Shown: piece after piece, positions 1 to 8,158 of the stretch
Layout: each line of letters begins with the position of its first letter
Numbering within the stretch: position 1 is the first letter of the stretch
Origin: Phaeoceros laevis
Lineage: Eukaryota; Anthocerotophyta; Anthocerotopsida; Notothyladales
DNA: 29,125 nt
Direction: 5' to 3'
Assembly: GCA_049999765.1 (NCBI GenBank)
Contig: JBNGIQ010007744.1
Location: forward strand, 1-29,125
Program-made: the position numbers and the translations under genes
Notes under the pieces: model-generated
Databases searched by the model: none
The model's input: only the letters and a program-made list of their open reading frames with translations
What the model was told of the DNA's origin: nothing

Positions 1-126
1 TTTTTTTGAAATTTTCTTGTTGAGCTCTACCCCGATATGCTATGATTTATATCTTTTGGATTGTTTTTGAAGTAGATATGTGCATTTTTTCTAAGCCAAG
101 TCCTGCAAGTACCGCCCAAAATCGAC

Positions 127-770
127 CTAGTGTAGCGTGCAAGTGCCCTCTTGCAAATAAAAGGCAAATGATGTAGGTGATTGTGGGCATCCTTGTCTCA
201 ATCCCATATTACTCTGAAATGGAGCCGAGCGGCCCTGCTCTGTTTGGACCTGGATGGAGCAGTGCCGGTACATAAGTTGCATGGCTCTTATCAGGTTGAA
301 CGGTATGCCCACCTTCTCCATTGCTTTCCATAGTTGAGCTCTGGGAATTGAGTCAAAAGCCTTCCTTAAGTCCACAAAACATGCATAAATCTTCTGATGC
401 CTTGTCTTAGCCTGCTCAATAATGGCCCGGAGAGTGAAGAGGTGATGAAGACAATTGTATGTTTTTCGAAACCCTGCCTGAAATGTTTGATCCAGATGAA
501 GCATGTATGGGCTGACCAGTATGTGGATGATTGATGCATATAGCTTGTAGAACATTGAGTTCAACATAATACATCGGAAGGTATCAAGGTCATTAAGGTG
601 TCTAGCCTTATGCAAGGTATACAAGTCGGCCTCTCCCCAAGTGCGTGGGAAATTACTTGAGGTATGAATCTGATTGCAGATTTGTGCTAAGATAGCTGGA
701 AATCTACTGTCGGCAAGTAATTTGAAGTATTCCCCTTAACCCATATCTATGCACCGCTTTTCTAGATTTC
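127..770 (-). pseudogene. LINE reverse transcriptase, partial
   Basis: Reading the minus strand from about 770 gives a stretch typical of LINE RT: a WGEADLYTLHKA segment (the W..a.i..l.K block before the NYR-I-L block), RCIMLNSMFYKLYASII, TFQAGFRKTYNCLHHLFTLR, then VDLRKAFDSIPRAQLW. The last contains the first catalytic Asp region (usually F-D/Y-A-DYKKAFD). LRQGCPQSPTSFAFYL follows. The YADD motif that should come next is missing, and the frame becomes stop-rich below 127. A stop lies near 738. LINE RTs normally copy their own RNA at a nicked target; this copy cannot be functional. It is a clear family match but a short fragment. Confidence 0.8.
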
Positions 771-898
771 ATGAGCGATATGGCATGAGCTACATTTTGC
801 ACTTTGAATACTGGCGTTTCCGGTAATTGTGGATAGAGGTCGGTAACTATTGTGTGTAACTGCAACGGTGATTGGAATAACGCTCTTCCATACTACTC

Positions 899-1114
899 CT
901 AGGTCTGCAAGGTGATCTGGGATGGTGGCATGTTTCTATTCTTGATGAGTCCAAAGAATGCTTTTGGATTCCATCGAATATCTGCAATTGCCTGAGATTG
1001 CACGCGACTCTCATATGCTCTAAGCTTCTCCCTTTTTAGAGTTGAGTATAGATTACTGAGGCTTCGATATTCGGCTCTGCACATAATCTCACCCGTGGCG
1101 TCCTGACTGAACAT
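899..1114 (-). pseudogene. LINE ORF2 linker between endonuclease and RT
   Basis: An open minus-strand stretch of about 70 codons contains YRSLSNLYSTLKREKLRAYE, a run of WNPKAFFGLIKNRN and a following PPSQ. Arg/Lys-rich helices followed by a NPK-FW-like block are typical of the segment that links the endonuclease and RT domains in plant and animal LINE ORF2 proteins. It lies upstream of the RT piece on the same strand, so the two belong to one element. The stretch 771-898 between them is degenerate and shows no open frame. There is no endonuclease upstream. Confidence 0.6.
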
Positions 1115-1146
1115 GACTAAATCTGGTAGACAACATGACTAAATCT
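1110..1146. repeat. 15-bp direct microduplication at LINE/Ty3 junction
   Basis: AACATGACTAAATCT occurs at 1110-1124 and again at 1132-1146, with 7 bp between. On the minus strand the second copy lies in the integrase tail of the old Ty3 element (a KVKDLVMLST-like block). The first copy is where LINE-like sequence takes over. This marks the breakpoint between the two elements. Confidence 0.7.
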
Positions 1147-1900
1147 TTGACTTTGAAGGTGACCTACCGCCGATGACGATCAACATACTGAGCTTGCCTG
1201 TTTTGAGCATCTAATGCCTGCTGCCTGGCTAGCTGCTGAACGCGTACTCGTTCTTGTAAGTAATCCGGTGCCGCAGGGGTACTCTCGGCTTGAGGTAGAG
1301 ATGCAGAGAGAATGGTATCGGGTGTTGCCCTGCGCTCAAAAAGAAAGGTGTGAACCCGATAGCAGCTGCAATTGCATCATTAAATGCAAATGCGGTGAAA
1401 TGTAAGTAATGCTCCCACATGGCTAGGTGAGCTCCACAGTGCGCTCGCAGCAAGTCCTCAACAGTTTGATTAGCTCATTCTGTTGCCCCATATGTCTCTG
1501 GATGGTACACTGTAGATAGACAAAGTTCTGTTCTCAAAGCCTTATGGAGTGCCCTCTAGAAGTGTGAAGTAAACCGGCCATCCCTATCCCTGATGATAGA
1601 TTTTGGAATACCATGCAATCTGTAAACATGTTTCAGAAATAACTCAGCCGTTTCCTCAGCGTTACATGTTTCTCGGGTAGGAGCTAAATGTATCATGCGT
1701 GTTAATTTGTCTGTAAACACCAAAATGGCATCATACCCTTCCATAGTCGTTGGCAAGCCGGTGACAAAGTCCATAGTAACCTGCCTCCAAGCTTAAGGTT
1801 TGCTGGGGATAGGTAGGGGCTGCAAGAGCCCTCGGAGTCCCTTTGTTCTGGAATGTTTGATGCGCTGGCACAAGTCACATATTCTAACATAAACTCTGAC
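1125..1900 (-). pseudogene. Old Ty3 integrase, degenerate
   Basis: Read on the minus strand, this holds a remnant of the zinc-binding HHCC part (about 1780-1890, C-Q-R-I-K-H-like) and the core with MDFVTGLPTT (first catalytic Asp). IIRDRDGRFTSHF gives the second Asp, and HPET-YGATE near 1490 gives the third, Glu. A LLRAHCGAHLAMWEHYL block and GFTPFFLSAGQHP follow. The tail runs to about 1125 with QYVDRHRR, a stop, then KVKDLVML. All three DDE residues can be located, although stops (for example right after GATE) and frameshifts break the frame. Integrase would join the element cDNA to the chromosome; this copy is dead. Sequence 1901-2213 is a decayed linker to RNase H with no readable motif. 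Confidence 0.85.
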
Positions 1901-2213
1901 TTCCAGATTCATTGTTGGCCAGTAAAAATGCCTGGCCAGCGACTGCTGGGCCCTCTGTATGCCTGGGTACCTGCCGACAATGCGTTATGAGCTTCCTTGA
2001 TCAACTTTTGCCTAATCTCCTCTACTACGGGTATGTAGAGCCTACCATTTTTATACATCAGACCCTGCTGCTCCTCCCACCCGTCATGTCGTTCTTGTGC
2101 CCAAACCTTTGCTTGCTGAGCATATCCTTCTGTCTGTACGGCCTATTGGATGGCTGGCAGCCAGTCTTCCTGGATGCCTGCCCTACTTACAATTATCTCA
2201 TATACTTGCCCTA

Positions 2214-2700
2214 CTTAAAGCATCAGCCACTTTGTTCTCCGTACCTTTTAGATATTTGATGGTGAACGAAAACTGTTGCAGCATCTCCAGCCAGCGTGCT
2301 TCTTTCCTGGATAACGTGGATTGAGTCTGAAGGTACACAAGCGGATGGTGGTCAATTTCTAAGATGAAGTGACGCCCCTTTAGGAAGCAACACCATTCTT
2401 TGATGGCTAATATCTGTGCAATTGCCTCCTTCTCACTGGTGGTCCAATTTAATTCAGCTCCTTTGAGCTTCCTAGAGAAAAAAGCTATGGGATGGACACC
2501 ATCCTTGCCCTCCTACTGTAACACTGCGCCTACCGCAACATCTGAAGCATCTGTAGTAACCAAAAACTCCCTATTATGGTCTGGATACTTCAAAACCGGT
2601 GCAATAGTCAGAACCTGTTTGAGTGTTTGAAAAGCTTCGTCATGCTCCCGCTGCCAAGTCCATATGCTCTCCTGTTGCAGTAAATTAGTTAACGGCGTAG
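2214..2700 (-). pseudogene. Old Ty3 RNase H, degenerate
   Basis: The minus strand reads a typical Ty3 RNase H. HDEAFQTLKQVLT is followed by VTTDASDVAVGAVLQ (first catalytic Asp), a stop, and HPIAFFSRKLKGAELNW. Then come TTSEKEAIA (catalytic Glu), GRHFILEIDHHPLVYL (third Asp) and KGTENKVADAL at the end. The domain would remove RNA from RNA:DNA hybrids during reverse transcription. Motif order and spacing are normal. It is flanked by RT (higher coordinates) and integrase (lower coordinates). Confidence 0.85.
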
Positions 2701-2789
2701 CAATATGAGCAAAGCTTTTACAACATTCCTATAGTAATTTGCGAGACCCAAAAAGGATTGTAACTCTTTTACATTGCGTGGGGTCAACC

Positions 2790-3560
2790 AATCTTATATA
2801 GCATGTGTCTTGGCTGGGTCCATTGGTAGCCCATCTTGGTCTACAATGTGTCCTGGATACTCAAGCCTTGAGGACAGGAGTTCACACTTAGATAACTGCG
2901 CAAACAATTGGTTATCCCTTGAAGTTAATCTCTGCAGTGTGTCCCTCAATCTAGAGAAGTGCTCCTCCTTTGTCGAGCTAAACACAAGTATACAACTAAC
3001 TCTCTATTGATCATATCATGGTTGGAGTGTTGGTAGACCAAAACTCATTACCATCCACTCGTAATGCCCGTGCCCGAGTGTTGAAGGCCGTCTTTTGAAT
3101 GTCGTCCTCTGCTATTTGTATCTAATGATATCCTGCTGCAAGATCCAATTTTGAAAAGTATCGTGCTCCTGCCAAGTTCTTCAACAGTTCATCAATACGT
3201 AGCAGGCGATAGCTATTCCTTCGAGTAATCCGGTTAAGAGCTCGGTAATCTATACACATCCTTAATTTTCCAAATTTTTTTTCTAGAAAAAAAAATGGAA
3301 GCTCCATAGGGGGACACCGACGGCCTTATATATCCTTTACTCGACAACTCCTCTACCTGCCACCTTGACTCTTCTAATTCTAGTGGCGACATTCTGTAAC
3401 AAGGCTTGTGTGGAGGAGAGTGCTCACCAGATACAAGCTCGATGTGATCCACGGTTCGTTTGGGAGGAAGCCCCGATGGTAATCCATCTACTAGCACATC
3501 CCTGTACTCATTTAACAAACTCGTTAGCTCCGGGTCTTGTCTTTCTCCCTCCGTGGACAT
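2790..3560 (-). pseudogene. Old Ty3 reverse transcriptase, YLDD lost
   Basis: The minus strand begins with LLNEYRDVLVDGLPSGLPPK and a KGYIRPSVSPYGA block, both standard for the Ty3 RT start. RMCIDYRALNRITRRNSY, then ARYFSKLDLAAGYH (first catalytic Asp in KLDL) and HQIQIAEDDIQKTAFNTR follow. The F-G-L-TNAP region is garbled, and the YLDD box is replaced by something like VSCILVFS. The thumb side (LRDTLQRL, LEYPGHIVDQDGL, DPAKTHAI) follows. Several stops and at least two frame changes are visible. It is a certain family match but an inactive copy. Confidence 0.88.
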
Positions 3561-3625
3561 ACTGGCTGCCTTAGTTTCTCTGACCAGGAAAAGCAATGAC
3601 TCAGACTCCCTTGCCTCACACTTCT

Positions 3626-3905
3626 TTATGAATTTGGGTAGGGACACCATCTAAATCCGGCGTGTTTTAGACTGGTTGACGATATGCAGAGTTGCTCTCC
3701 CCTTACAGTCATCCTTTCCCCTCCACAACTTAACGTCACCTCCTTGGTCTTCCACATGATGGCCGGGTTGTGGTCTTCGAGCCACAAAATTTCCAGCAAG
3801 AGATCATAACCGCTATTCAGTTCTATAGCTATCATTTTTATACGTTCCCGGTGTTCACCATCCTAAGATTCACAACTTTGTTCAACATAGCCTCCGCCTT
3901 ACTAT
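3626..3905 (-). pseudogene. Old Ty3 aspartic protease, C-terminal half
   Basis: On the minus strand GYDLLLEILWLEDHNPAI followed by WKTKEVTLSCGG matches the C-terminal part of Ty3 retropepsins (the G-x-D-x-I-L-G-x-x-W-L block followed by a hydrophobic strand). The catalytic D-S/T-G end is missing here. It is found on the far side of the younger element at 12159-12240, so the protease is split by that insertion. Confidence 0.75.
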
Positions 3906-3910
3906 GGTGT
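3906..3910. repeat. Target-site duplication GGTGT, left copy
   Basis: GGTGT directly precedes the TG of the 5' LTR and recurs directly after the CA of the 3' LTR (12159-12163). Five bases is the normal Ty3 duplication length. Confidence 0.9.
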
Positions 3911-4149
3911 TGCAACTATTCTTTCTTTTGAATTGTTTTAGGAACGTAAATTAAAAACTTCTTAATTAGGACGACGGTTGTAACCGCCATAACCGCCGTC
4001 TTCATAAAAGGGCTTTGCCTCTTAAACATTTTCATTCTACATTTTATAAAGAGAAGAAAAGTCTATTCCGCTAGAATCAAAGGGTCAACATTGTCTAGCT
4101 AGCATTGTTCGATCCTTGCACCGGTTTCTTGTGAAGAGGAATCGTTTCA
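3911..4149 (+). repeat. 5' LTR of Ty3 chromovirus
   Basis: Starts TGCAACTATTC and ends AATCGTTTCA, 239 bp, matching 11920-12158 at the same length with about 11 substitutions. It contains a double TAACCGCC-like motif near 3980-4000 and a TATA-like CATAAAAG just after it. Confidence 0.95.
4003..4010 (+). promoter_or_regulatory. Possible TATA box in 5' LTR
   Basis: CATAAAAG lies about 145 bp before the LTR end and 5-25 bp after two AACCGCC motifs that could bind MYB-type factors. It is the best TATA-like candidate in the LTR and is conserved in the 3' LTR. Its function is inferred. Confidence 0.4.
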
Positions 4150-4151
4150 TG

Positions 4152-4163
4152 TGGTATCAAAGC
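4152..4163 (+). other. Primer-binding site (iMet tRNA type)
   Basis: TGGTATCAAAGC follows the 5' LTR after two bases. It differs by one base (A for G) from the TGGTATCAGAGC site used by most plant LTR elements, which pairs with initiator methionine tRNA. The sequence 4164-4392 after it is an untranslated leader with no recognisable feature. Confidence 0.85.
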
Positions 4164-4392
4164 ATCCAGATTAGATTACCTAAACACTAATCAGATCTTG
4201 GAGAAGTAGAAAGTTGCAACTAGTTAGCAAGAGTAAAATTTCTTGCTATCTAAAGGCTGAGTGAAGTAGCCTTGGAGCTGGAGGTGGACGCACCAATCCA
4301 GCAGCGTAAAACCTGCAAAAATTCATGAGAGGCAGGGTCAGGTCTCCAATAATCCATATGCAAAAGTATATAGGACTAAACGAGAGTGGAGA

Positions 4393-5972
4393 GTGGAAAG
4401 GGGAAGAAGGCGTCAAGAGATTCAACATCTCGCCGAACAGCAACCAAACTTTGAACTTGCTGTAGTAGACAACGAGCCGGAGTCCCCCAAGTCACAACAA
4501 TCAAAATCTCAAACATCCGAAGACGAAGAGAATCCAGAAACAATGGTTGACGGATTCGCTGAAAGATTGGAGGCCGAAGTGGCAAGATTGACCAAACAAT
4601 TGCTGGAGATGAGCCAGTGGGTGTCAGAACAAGAAGATCAATTGGCTGAGCACCAAGCACAACTAACAGATCGCCCAAACAGACCTGCGCATCATGGGCG
4701 AGTCAAAGCTAAAGAGCCGAGAACATACTCGGGTAAGATATCCAAACAAGACTTAGAAACTTGGATTTTTGAAATAGAAGAGTATGGGCGTATTACCCAC
4801 ATCCCCGAGAAAGAGTGGATCAACTTGGCAAGTATGTACCTTACTGGATTTGCTAAGATGTGGTGGATGGGCGTCTCCTTCGAGCATAAGCTGAATGAGG
4901 ACAACCCCAACCGAGATTCTTACTTGGACCCGGACGTCACCACGGTGTGGACGGCATTCAAAGGAGTCCTCCTGCAGTATAAACACGGAGTATCAATGTA
5001 TGGCGCAGTTAGATGAAGTGCGACAAAAGACAACAGTCCAGAACTATATGCATGAATTCGACACCATCATTTATGGTATTCCCGAAGACTCTCTCACCGA
5101 ACCTGTAAAAGTCTTCAAATTTATACAAGGCCTTAAGCCTTATCTACGTCGGGAGCTACAAAAAGCAAGGGTAAGTGACCTTGAAACTACGCGCACCACG
5201 GCGGAGATAGTGGAGCAAAGTGTGGTGGGATGGCAACTGGAGAGCCTATGGAGAGGCCACCAGTAGCTAGACACAACCGGCCACAATATAATCAAGGCTG
5301 GAGACCTCGCAACAACACTTTCAGAGACAAAAACCGCCTTACTTGGCGGGAGTCACTTGCTAAACCTTCTTCTCTTCCTAGCAAGACAGAAAGAACACCC
5401 CGGAGAAACTGTACTGAACGGGAGAAAACTGAATATGCAGCTGCAAAGGCAGCAAAGTTGAAAGACGTAACCTGTTACAAGTGCCAAGGGAAGGGCCATT
5501 TTGCCAGCCAATGTAATCGTCCACAGAAAGATAAACCTCATCGATCTGCAGCGGCTGTCACTACTACGTCAAGTTCTAAACAAAAGGCTAAACATCCTGG
5601 ATATAAAGAAGTAACAGTTTTAACTTTATGCACTACGGACTTGGAAATAAATTCATTTGAAGGAAATTCACCTGAACTAACTGATTCCGATGTTGAGAGT
5701 CCCTCCTCGTTTCATGCAAAAACTTATGAGGAAACCTGGGTTGAAAGTCTTCCTAATATTGCTAATAATCTGATTGATCATAGAACTAGGCGTTGTGAGT
5801 GTAGGGTGATGCACGAATACCTCGTTCTGTGGGAAGAAGGCGAGGTGAAGGCACACCCTAGCACTTGGGAGCCTGAACATTTATTGAAAAACCTGCTGGA
5901 AGGGCCAAAATTGCTTGAGAAATATTGGCAACTATTTAAAAATAATTTACTATACCCAATACACAATTTGTA
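4393..5972 (+). pseudogene. Ty3 Gag with zinc knuckle
   Basis: The capsid/nucleocapsid precursor is read in three successive frames (4393-5016, about 4975-5240, 5230-5972), so at least two frameshifts are present. Its start is acidic and Gln-rich with a coiled-coil-like heptad stretch (FAERLEAEVARLTKQLLEMS). The capsid-type block follows (YSGKISKQDLETWIFEIEEY, a WINLASMYLTGFAKMWW segment, then FKGVLLQY; the next frame gives LDEVRQKTTVQNYMHEFDTI and VFKFIQGLKPYLRRELQ). A CCHC knuckle CYKCQGKGHFASQC lies at 5473-5514. The chosen ATG (4393) is the first in the long open frame after the leader. The last 65 residues resemble a chromodomain (separate entry), which is unusual for Gag. Confidence 0.88.
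5773..5932 (+). other. Chromodomain-like segment at Gag C-terminus
   Basis: In the Gag frame after the zinc knuckle, the peptide runs IDHRTRRCECRVMHEYLVLW, then an acidic stretch, then STWEPEHLLKNLLEGPKLLE. The features EYLV-W, W-E-P and a closing helix with LL-K-Y-W are those of the retroelement chromodomain (EYLVKW...TWEP..L). The usual KGY loop after the first Trp is replaced by EEGEVKAHP. Chromodomains normally sit at the end of integrase in chromoviruses, and this element has one there too (11410-11575). A chromodomain reads histone methyl-lysine and may steer integration. The resemblance is seen; its function here is inferred. Confidence 0.6.
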
Positions 5973-6327
5973 GCTGCCAATCTGGGATACATATCAAGAG
6001 AGTTGTGATAGCCTGCATGGAACACGGAGGAACCAACTGCGGAAGAAGAGACCGCAGAAATCCTGGCTAGAGAAACATGTGTTTTACAGCAAGCAAAAGC
6101 TGATGGGGTTGACCCCAATGTCGCCTTGTTGGCTGACAAATAGAATAGTATAAGTTGGGTTGAGTTGGTGGGTAGTTACGCGCCTGGAGAATTATGCCAC
6201 CAGTGCTACATGCGTTATCCCAAGAATCGCCAGAGCGTAGACCCTGCAGATCTATGCTTAGCTTGTGAAGCTGTAAATATGCTACCTAGGCATTTGCAAA
6301 TTTGTTATTTATCAGAAGAGGATGAAG

Positions 6328-6506
6328 GAAGTTGTGAAAACTCAAAACAAAATCGCAAAAACTCAGAAGAAGTTGAAGTTGCGAAAAGTACTGAAGTTAC
6401 GAAAAATAATGAAGTTCACAAAAACACAAGTGGAAGTTGCGAAAACTCAAAAGATGATAAGGCAAGTTATGAAGGCTCAAAAAGCAGTTGCGAAAGCTCA
6501 AAGAAG
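6328..6506 (+). repeat. A-rich imperfect short tandem repeats
   Basis: Variants of GAAGTTGCGAAAACTCAAAA recur about every 15-30 bases (for example 6328, 6377, 6400, 6431, 6461, 6484). They encode SCENSK-like units in the main frame. A second overlapping frame is also open here and gives Lys-rich VAKTQK/KAQK repeats. Confidence 0.7.
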
Positions 6507-6809
6507 GACCGCGCGACTCCAAGGAGTGGCGACCACGTCAATCTGAGGTGCCGCACACCATCTGGGAAGGAACACATACAATCTGAAGTGGAAAAGGGTG
6601 CGCAATCCCAGCGTGAAGGAGGCGTGCCATCTGGAGACGGCCGCGCGCCGCCTGAGCGAGAAGGCACCCGCAATTTGAGCAAGGAAGCAGGCCACACGGT
6701 TTCTGAGGAGGCGCGCATCCATCCTAGCAACAACGCGCCACCTAGGGATAAGCACACACCACCTGAACCAGGCCACACCACTCTGGACAAGCGCGCATCA
6801 CCTGGAGAA

Positions 6810-6929
6810 GGGCGCACGAGGTCTGGGGAGGCGCGCACCAGCCGCAGCAATAGCGCAACAACTGGACAAGGGCGCACGGAGTCTGGGGAGGCGCGCGCCA
6901 GCCGCAGCAAGAGCGCAACAACTGGAGAG
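6810..6929 (+). repeat. Two 60-bp GC-rich tandem repeats
   Basis: Units 6810-6869 and 6870-6929 begin GGGCGCACG and contain TCTGGGGAGGCGCGC and AGCGCAACAACTGGA. They differ at only a few positions and encode 20-residue Ser/Arg/Gly/Thr-rich units in extra region A. Shorter, more diverged related units extend to either side. Confidence 0.85.
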
Positions 6930-7036
6930 GGAGGCACGCCATCAGGAGAAGAGTGGTGCTCCAATCTCAGGAAAGAGACGCCATCGGAGGAAGAATACAC
7001 GCCAACTGAGCAGACACGCACAAGTCGGAGACAATA

Positions 7037-8134
7037 TTTGGGCACGCAATCTGAGCACGAAGGCGCGTAACACCAAGAGCACACAAATTGGGACTGAGGA
7101 CGAAGATTTCTGGGTCCCTGCATCAGCGCCATTCGAGATGGCGTTCTGGACGGATGGCGGGCAGGGGGAAGTTGACGCTCAAACCCTTGAAAAGGCCAAG
7201 CGTTATATTAACTACCTCAACGAACCAAAATTTGGTAACAGTTATGACTCTTACTCTTCCTCGTCGTGTGACGAATGGGATTGACTCTACACTAGACTTT
7301 GCACAAATTAACCCCCCACACACATCTTTTCCTAATGATCTAAATCTTGAATACTCACCTGAATTAGAGTCACATTATAAATCGTTGTGCACCATGTTTC
7401 GTGGTGACAGCCCTGTCGAGAGCACGGGAGAACACTCACGCGATTTTCAAGCACACTCTTTCTCAAGTTCAAGCAATAGTTCGAGCGAGGGATCACTTCT
7501 GTCTCGCACAAATTTCCCAAGTCTACAAACAATTATGAGTCTCCCTGAATTAGAAAATACTGCTGTTTCCCAACACCCCGCAGTAGACACACCTCTCGTC
7601 CTTGTGTCCGGAACCTGCCCTAGCAGCAACACTCTCCATCCCTTCAGTCACATCCAAACTTCCAATTCGCAGACCCCCAAGAGTCCGACCTCCGCGGGCT
7701 CCTCCTAAAACTCTCAATCCTCCTACAACTCCCTATCCTGGTACCTGGACACCTTATGCTAGGTCCAAACCTCGAAGGCAAATATCAGATGTGGAGCATG
7801 TGTTGGAGAAAATTTTTTCAGCCAAGAGAGCTTTAACACGGCTGCAAAGAAAATTTGACACACAATTGCTTACAAAGAGAAGGGATAAAACAAAGCAAGT
7901 ATTTATAACATCTCGACAACAAGCTCGTGTAGAAAACATCAATAAACTCTTGAAACATGCAGCTGAGCTGCAAACCCAATACCAAAAATTCCAGAAATGT
8001 TATAATTCAGGAAATACAGTTGCTAGTTCTTCCAATATTCTAGTACCACCGGTAGCTCCGTCTTGTAGCTACACCCCCCCGATCCAGATGAAGCGTTTTT
8101 ATAAGAACAAGAGCTTGTATTACAGTGCCAGCTA
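7037..8134 (+). pseudogene. Extra coding region B, acidic, Ser-rich and coiled-coil
   Basis: The coding signal continues after region A in shifting frames. Around 7037-7285 an acidic segment reads GTEDEDFWVPASAPFEMAFW and ends SSSSCDEWD before a TGA. About 7290-7708 gives LNLEYSPELESHYKSLCTMF and a long Ser-rich part. About 7640-8134 begins with Pro/Arg (RRPPRVRPPRAPPK), then YPGTWTPYARSKPRRQISD, then a Lys/Gln/Leu helix-rich stretch (VEHVLEKIFSAKRALTRLQR ... NINKLLKHAAELQTQYQKFQ) with heptad character. The end is followed by the protease frame. No known domain is recognised. Three frames in about 1.1 kb mean at least two frameshifts. Confidence 0.45.
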
Positions 8135-8158
8135 GAAGAGGAGTTCTATCTCACTGTT

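Larger units (their letters stand above)
1..1124 (-). mobile_element. Decayed LINE (non-LTR retrotransposon) fragment
   Basis: Minus-strand pieces of one LINE ORF2 follow in order: the region just before the reverse transcriptase (899-1114), then the reverse transcriptase itself (about 770 down to 127). The fragment lacks the endonuclease and the part of RT after the GLRQGCPQSP motif. The window opens with seven T on the plus strand, which could be the minus-strand poly(A) end, but this cannot be decided at the edge. Its upstream side abuts the integrase end of an old Ty3 element near 1115-1135. No target duplication can be identified because the left end is outside or at the window edge. Confidence 0.75.
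1125..3905 (-). mobile_element. Old Ty3/gypsy element, pol half (protease C-end to integrase)
   Basis: On the minus strand the order is protease end, RT, RNase H, integrase, which is the Ty3/gypsy (Metaviridae) order. Every domain carries stops and frame changes. The other half (gag and the protease N-end) lies at 12164-13050, separated by the younger Ty3 insertion. No LTR of this old copy was recognised. Its 3' side is cut by the LINE junction near 1124. It is clearly older than the element inserted into it. Confidence 0.85.
6018..7070 (+). pseudogene. Extra coding region A between gag and protease
   Basis: Open frame in phase from about 6018, with one TAG at 6141-6143, to the stop at 7070. 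The first part is acidic (EEPTAEEETAEILARET, then DPNVALLADK). After the stop comes a four-cysteine pattern CHQC-x16-CLAC and a later Cys, resembling a small zinc-binding module. Then follows a long hydrophilic tail rich in Ser, Glu, Lys, Arg and Gly, built of short repeats (SCENSK, SYEGSK, SCESSK; later GEARTSRSNSATTG units). No known Ty3 domain is recognised; gag and protease are usually adjacent. It may be an accessory protein or an extension of the polyprotein. Composition is GC-rich at the 3' end (CGC-rich repeats) and A-rich at the 5' end. Confidence 0.5.

Noticed and set aside
1-7. Poly(T) as the LINE poly(A) tail
   Set aside because: Only seven bases at the window edge, and the RT is incomplete, so a true 3' end cannot be claimed.
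6328-6929. Short regular repeats as a CRISPR array
   Set aside because: Repeats are imperfect, without unique spacers, lie in a coding frame of a retroelement, and the genome is eukaryotic.
6467-7132. A 221-codon minus-strand open frame
   Set aside because: It lies opposite extra region A, whose GC-rich repeats keep the complementary strand free of stops. The peptide is a monotone repeat (SPDGV, LLRLVRASPD) and no family is recognised.
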